A DNA stretch of 9,344 bases from Myxococcales bacterium (GTDB lineage Bacteria > Myxococcota_A > Bradymonadia > Bradymonadales > Bradymonadaceae): contig SKMT01000063.1 of NCBI GenBank assembly GCA_007120915.1, positions 1 to 9,344 on the forward strand, given 5' to 3'. A model generated the notes under the pieces. It was given only the letters and a program-made list of their open reading frames with translations, made no database searches and was not told the DNA's origin. Made by a program: the position numbers and the translations under genes. The first letter of the stretch is position 1; each line of letters opens with the position of its first letter. Below are positions 6,647-9,344 of this stretch, piece by piece.

Positions 6647-7990
6647 ATGAGCGAGAACATCAACGGCGTACGAATTCTTCGACCTCACTTCGAAAAAGCA
6701 CTGATTGTCGATCAGCCTCACCCCGATCTGGACCGGTATCTCGCGGAGCTGGGTATTCGCGCCGAGCGGGTGAGCTCGGACGTCTCCGATCGGCGAGCCG
6801 AAGTATTATCGCGGCTCACGGAGGGAGGCCATGATTTGCTGTTTAAACGAAGCAGTTTCGAGGTGGACGAAGAGGTGTTGGAGGCGTCGCCGAATCTGGC
6901 GGCGGTGATGCTGTGTTGCATCGGCGATGATTCGGTCGACAAGCCTGCCTGTGCTCGCCAGGGAGTTCTGGTGATGAACGATCCGATCAGCAATGGCCGA
7001 TCGGTGGTGGAGATGGTGCTCGGGGAGATGATCTGTCTGGCCAGGCGGGTGTTCGAAGCCGATCGGGCCGGCAACCGCCACGAATGGACCAAGCACAGCC
7101 GGGGGCGCTATGAGCTGAAGGGAAAACATCTATCCGTGATCGGGCTGGGCAACATCGGCAAGCAGGTCGCCCAGGTCGCCGAGGCGTTCGGGCTGCGGAT
7201 CCACTTCTATGACAAACGGGAGGTGGCCCGGGAGGTCGGCGAGGCTTTGGGCTGGCATAGCTGCAACAGCATCGCCGAGGCGTTTCGGGTCGCCGACGTG
7301 GTCACTGTGCATGTGTCGGCCGAAGATCCCCGGGGCAATCCGAACCGGGGGATGTTCAAATACGAACACTTCGCTCAGATGGCGGCGGACCGTCCCGACG
7401 GAACGCCCCGTATCTTCATGAACGCCGCCCGGGGGTTTTTGTTCGACCCCGAAGATCTGAAGCACGCGGTCAGCGAGGGGCATGTCGACCGGGCGGCGGT
7501 GGACGTGTATCCCGACGAGCCGGAATCACAGGGCGATGACTGGGCCAACCCCTATGCGGACTGTGAGCGGATCGTGACCACTCCGCATATCGGGGCGGCC
7601 ACCGAGGAGGCTCAGCCTCGCATCGCTCAGTACGTGGCGAACACAACCCGGTTGTTCAACAGCTACGGTACGGTCCGATCCTGTGTGTTCAGCCCCGGAC
7701 AGCCGATTGGAGTAGAGGCCGACAGTGCCCCCACGGTTCTGACGGTGGTCCACAGCGATCAGCGAGGCACGAAAAAAGCGGTAGATGACGCGATCTTCGA
7801 GGCTGGATTAGACAACCTGGAGTCGGCGCACCGCGACTTCCCGGAGTATGGGTTTGCCTATGACGTCAACGCCATCGATCAGCCGCTGAACCGCGCCCAG
7901 CTAAAAACGCTGGTGCAGCGCGCCACGGAGTTGACCGGCGACGAACACGCCATCCGGGCGGTACGCCAGATCCCGGTGCCCGATAACTGA
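6647..7990 (+). CDS. serA: D-3-phosphoglycerate dehydrogenase, SerA type with C-terminal ACT domain
   Basis: NAD-dependent oxidation of 3-phosphoglycerate, the first step of serine synthesis. The 447-residue protein shows the Rossmann motif GLGNIG (166-171) with Asp189 as acceptor of the adenosine ribose. The catalytic set is Arg262 (AARG), Glu291 (DEP) and His314 (TPHIG). The overall order follows E. coli SerA (410 aa), with about 10 extra residues near 225-257. Residues about 361-442 form an ACT-like regulatory domain; His369 is kept, but the positions of E. coli Asn346 and Asn364 are Asp371 and Asp389, so serine feedback may differ. The start is ATG 6647, with GAGG at 6632-6635 and an 11-nt spacer, a weak site. 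It lies 73 bp after the mutase; the gap contains GCCCGGGC (6587-6594) and a T-run (6616-6622) but no proper stem-loop, so read-through is possible. Another 2-hydroxyacid dehydrogenase activity cannot be excluded. Confidence 0.85.
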   Translation: MSENINGVRILRPHFEKALIVDQPHPDLDRYLAELGIRAERVSSDVSDRRAEVLSRLTEGGHDLLFKRSSFEVDEEVLEASPNLAAVMLCCIGDDSVDKPACARQGVLVMNDPISNGRSVVEMVLGEMICLARRVFEADRAGNRHEWTKHSRGRYELKGKHLSVIGLGNIGKQVAQVAEAFGLRIHFYDKREVAREVGEALGWHSCNSIAEAFRVADVVTVHVSAEDPRGNPNRGMFKYEHFAQMAADRPDGTPRIFMNAARGFLFDPEDLKHAVSEGHVDRAAVDVYPDEPESQGDDWANPYADCERIVTTPHIGAATEEAQPRIAQYVANTTRLFNSYGTVRSCVFSPGQPIGVEADSAPTVLTVVHSDQRGTKKAVDDAIFEAGLDNLESAHRDFPEYGFAYDVNAIDQPLNRAQLKTLVQRATELTGDEHAIRAVRQIPVPDN

Positions 7991-7991
7991 G

Positions 7992-8033
7992 CGACTACCG
8001 ACCACCGACCACCAACCACCTAACACCCACCAC
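7992..8033. repeat. Heptamer tandem array, unit CGACCAC
   Basis: Six 7-bp units: CGACTAC, CGACCAC twice, CAACCAC, CTAACAC and CCACCAC. It begins 2 bp after the serA stop codon and nearly fills the 51-bp convergent gap to the next gene. It is the reverse-complement version of the array at 2665-2699, sharing GGTGGTCGGTGGTCGGT. It is neither a hairpin nor T-rich. Confidence 0.8.
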
Positions 8034-8041
8034 CGAACGTC

Positions 8042-9103
8042 CTACACCGTGCTGAATTGTTCGACGAAGGTGCCGGCGACCATAAACAGCAGCATGCCGA
8101 TGACGCCGACGACCACGGCGAGACGCAGCACATACAACAGCGTCCGGCGATTGACCTCGAAGCTCTCTTCGGCTTTCTCCTCGTAGCGGTCGGCCAGTTC
8201 TTCGAGTCGCTCCTCGAGATGCCCCGATTCTTCGCCGACATCGACAAAGTCGATGGAGTCGCGGGGCAGGGCCTCGATGTGTTGGAGAGCCGTGGCCAGT
8301 GTCTTGCCGTCCTCAATGGCGCTCTTGGCATGGGGCAGCGCAGCCTCGATGGAGGGATTGTTCGAGGCGTCGGCCGCCAGATCCAGCCCCTGGAGTACGG
8401 TCAGCCCGCTGGAGAGCGACTTGCGTACGTAGCGGAAAAACAGGGCGATGGAGTGGGTGCGCCCGGGACGGTTGAACATCGCCAGGGGCAACCGCAGCCA
8501 GAGCCGATGCAGCGTGTCTCTCAGCGGCATATCGACAGGCAACTTCAAGAATACGAACGAGCAGAAGCCGACGGTCAACGCAAACAGGGCCACTTCGATG
8601 GCCGCCTGAGTGGCGAGGGGCTTTAAATGTTCGGCGGCGTCCATAGTTTCGAGAAACGAATTCAGGTCGCCGGTGACGATGTTTCGGGCGACCAGAAAGC
8701 CCAGCGCAATCAGGATGAAGGGTTCGACGAGACCGTAGACGAACTTTTTTCGCCGTTCGTGACGTTTGGAGTAGTGTGAGGCGAGGTCCTGGAAGGTCGA
8801 CGGCAGCGTGCCCTGGCGTTCGGCAACCAGAATCAGATTGCGTGCTGTCGGATCGAGCACGCCGAATCGGGCGAATGCTTCGCCGAGTCGGTTGCCGTCG
8901 TCCTGCAGCGCCTGACGCAGTCGGGTGACGACGTGATCGTCGAAGTTCTGGCGTTCGAGCATGTCGAGGATGCGGGTGTAGCCCATCCCGCTGTCGAGTC
9001 CGTCGGCGAACAAAGAGCAGAATGCCGCGGCGCGCTCGTCGGTTAAATAGGTCGACTCCTCGCGGACAATCGGGTCCCGATCGTCGTGGTGTTGATGGTT
9101 CAT
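8042..9103 (-). CDS. Type II secretion/type IV pilus platform protein family (GspF/PilC-like)
   Basis: An inner-membrane protein of 353 residues with two T2SF domains. The first (about 26-140) has the V-A-E-R-Q-G signature at 93-98; the second (about 218-345) has GEESG at 290-294 followed by the usual acidic amphipathic helix. Hydrophobic segments at about 121-142, 166-186 and 323-345 give the expected three-pass layout. In the family these proteins link a cytoplasmic ATPase to pilus or pseudopilus assembly. Two domain copies argue against TadB/TadC, which have one. It is shorter than typical PilC (about 400 aa), mainly at the N-terminus, which starts with a His/Asp-rich stretch. No ATPase, pilin or secretin gene adjoins it, so its machine is unknown. 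ATG 9103 is chosen; the frame continues to a TTG at 9160, and no good ribosome-binding site precedes either. Stop TAG at 8044-8042. Confidence 0.85.
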   Translation of the reverse strand: MNHQHHDDRDPIVREESTYLTDERAAAFCSLFADGLDSGMGYTRILDMLERQNFDDHVVTRLRQALQDDGNRLGEAFARFGVLDPTARNLILVAERQGTLPSTFQDLASHYSKRHERRKKFVYGLVEPFILIALGFLVARNIVTGDLNSFLETMDAAEHLKPLATQAAIEVALFALTVGFCSFVFLKLPVDMPLRDTLHRLWLRLPLAMFNRPGRTHSIALFFRYVRKSLSSGLTVLQGLDLAADASNNPSIEAALPHAKSAIEDGKTLATALQHIEALPRDSIDFVDVGEESGHLEERLEELADRYEEKAEESFEVNRRTLLYVLRLAVVVGVIGMLLFMVAGTFVEQFSTV

Positions 9104-9233
9104 CGGACGGTGGCCCGGTTGAGGAAAGAAGTACCGTTTTACATCACCGGTGTACAACAACTACCAGTGAACCGAATACTACCGGATTGACTCCGTATCC
9201 CGAAGCTGACCCCCCAACCCCAAGGAGAGAGAC
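9104..9233. promoter_or_regulatory. Divergent intergenic control region
   Basis: The 130-bp gap lies between the platform protein (minus) and the gene starting at 9234 (plus). It holds the 10-mer ACAACTACCA (9157-9166), a direct repeat ACTACC at 9160-9165 and 9178-9183 (18-bp period), and an 8-bp palindrome CACCGGTG (9145-9152). TTGACT at 9187-9192 resembles a -35 box but has no matching -10 box. Transcription starts cannot be placed. Confidence 0.45.
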
Positions 9234-9344
9234 ATGGCGCTTGATCAGGAGAAGATGAGAGGATTGATGCAGGAGATCCTCCAGGATGAATTCATGGACC
9301 TGGATGTCGAAAGCTACAGCGTCGACGAGAAGTTCCAGGAACAG
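9234..9344 (+). CDS. N-terminus of an unrecognised protein, cut by the window edge
   Basis: ATG 9234 is preceded by AAGGAG (9222-9227) with a 6-nt spacer, one of the best ribosome-binding sites in the window. The frame stays open for 37 codons to the end. The visible peptide begins MALDQEKMRGLMQEIL and is acidic, probably helical, and has no signal peptide. I do not recognise the family. It is divergent from the platform protein gene and may share a control region with it. Confidence 0.75.
   Translation, partial: MALDQEKMRGLMQEILQDEFMDLDVESYSVDEKFQEQ

Noticed and set aside
5899..6663. 254-codon minus-strand open frame opposite the mutase C-terminus
   Set aside because: Same reasoning: no ribosome-binding site, no domain, and full overlap with a conserved gene.

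Overview
The window is GC-rich, codes densely on both strands, and encodes strongly acidic proteins. The J-like/DUF4388-type multidomain protein, the propionate-type carboxylase/mutase genes and the GC-rich composition suggest a deltaproteobacterial lineage such as Myxococcota or the Bradymonadales. That placement is inference from gene content; there is no marker gene here.

Layout. Bases 1-102 are the acidic C-terminal tail of a truncated plus-strand gene, running straight into an octamer tandem repeat (102-141). A large minus-strand gene (171-2552) follows. It encodes a soluble protein with two tandem copies of a [PilZ-like beta domain + DUF4388-like domain] module, then a J-like domain and a short TPR-like tail. 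A divergent control region (2553-2779) carries a heptamer repeat array and a short inverted repeat.

The metabolic block is on the plus strand: biotin carboxylase (2780-4297), a biotin carrier subunit (4359-4895), the catalytic half of methylmalonyl-CoA mutase (4888-6573) and a SerA-type phosphoglycerate dehydrogenase (6647-7990). The first three fit the propionyl-CoA to methylmalonyl-CoA to succinyl-CoA route. The carboxyltransferase subunit, the epimerase, the cobalamin-binding mutase subunit and the mutase chaperone are not in the window and must be elsewhere if the route is complete.

A second heptamer array (7992-8033), in opposite orientation to the first, fills the convergent gap before a minus-strand gene for a GspF/PilC-type membrane platform protein (8042-9103). 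A second divergent region (9104-9233) leads to the start of an unrecognised plus-strand gene (9234 to the end).

No gene-free stretch exceeds 300 bases. I see no tRNA, rRNA, CRISPR array, insertion sequence or phage gene, and no convincing intrinsic terminator. Most of the window is ordinary metabolism. The points most worth a second look are a possible +1 slip site joining the biotin carboxylase to its carrier subunit, the short-repeat arrays in intergenic gaps, the duplicated regulator with an HPD-less J domain, the altered effector site in the SerA ACT domain, and a 10-mer shared by the upstream regions of the two complete minus-strand genes.
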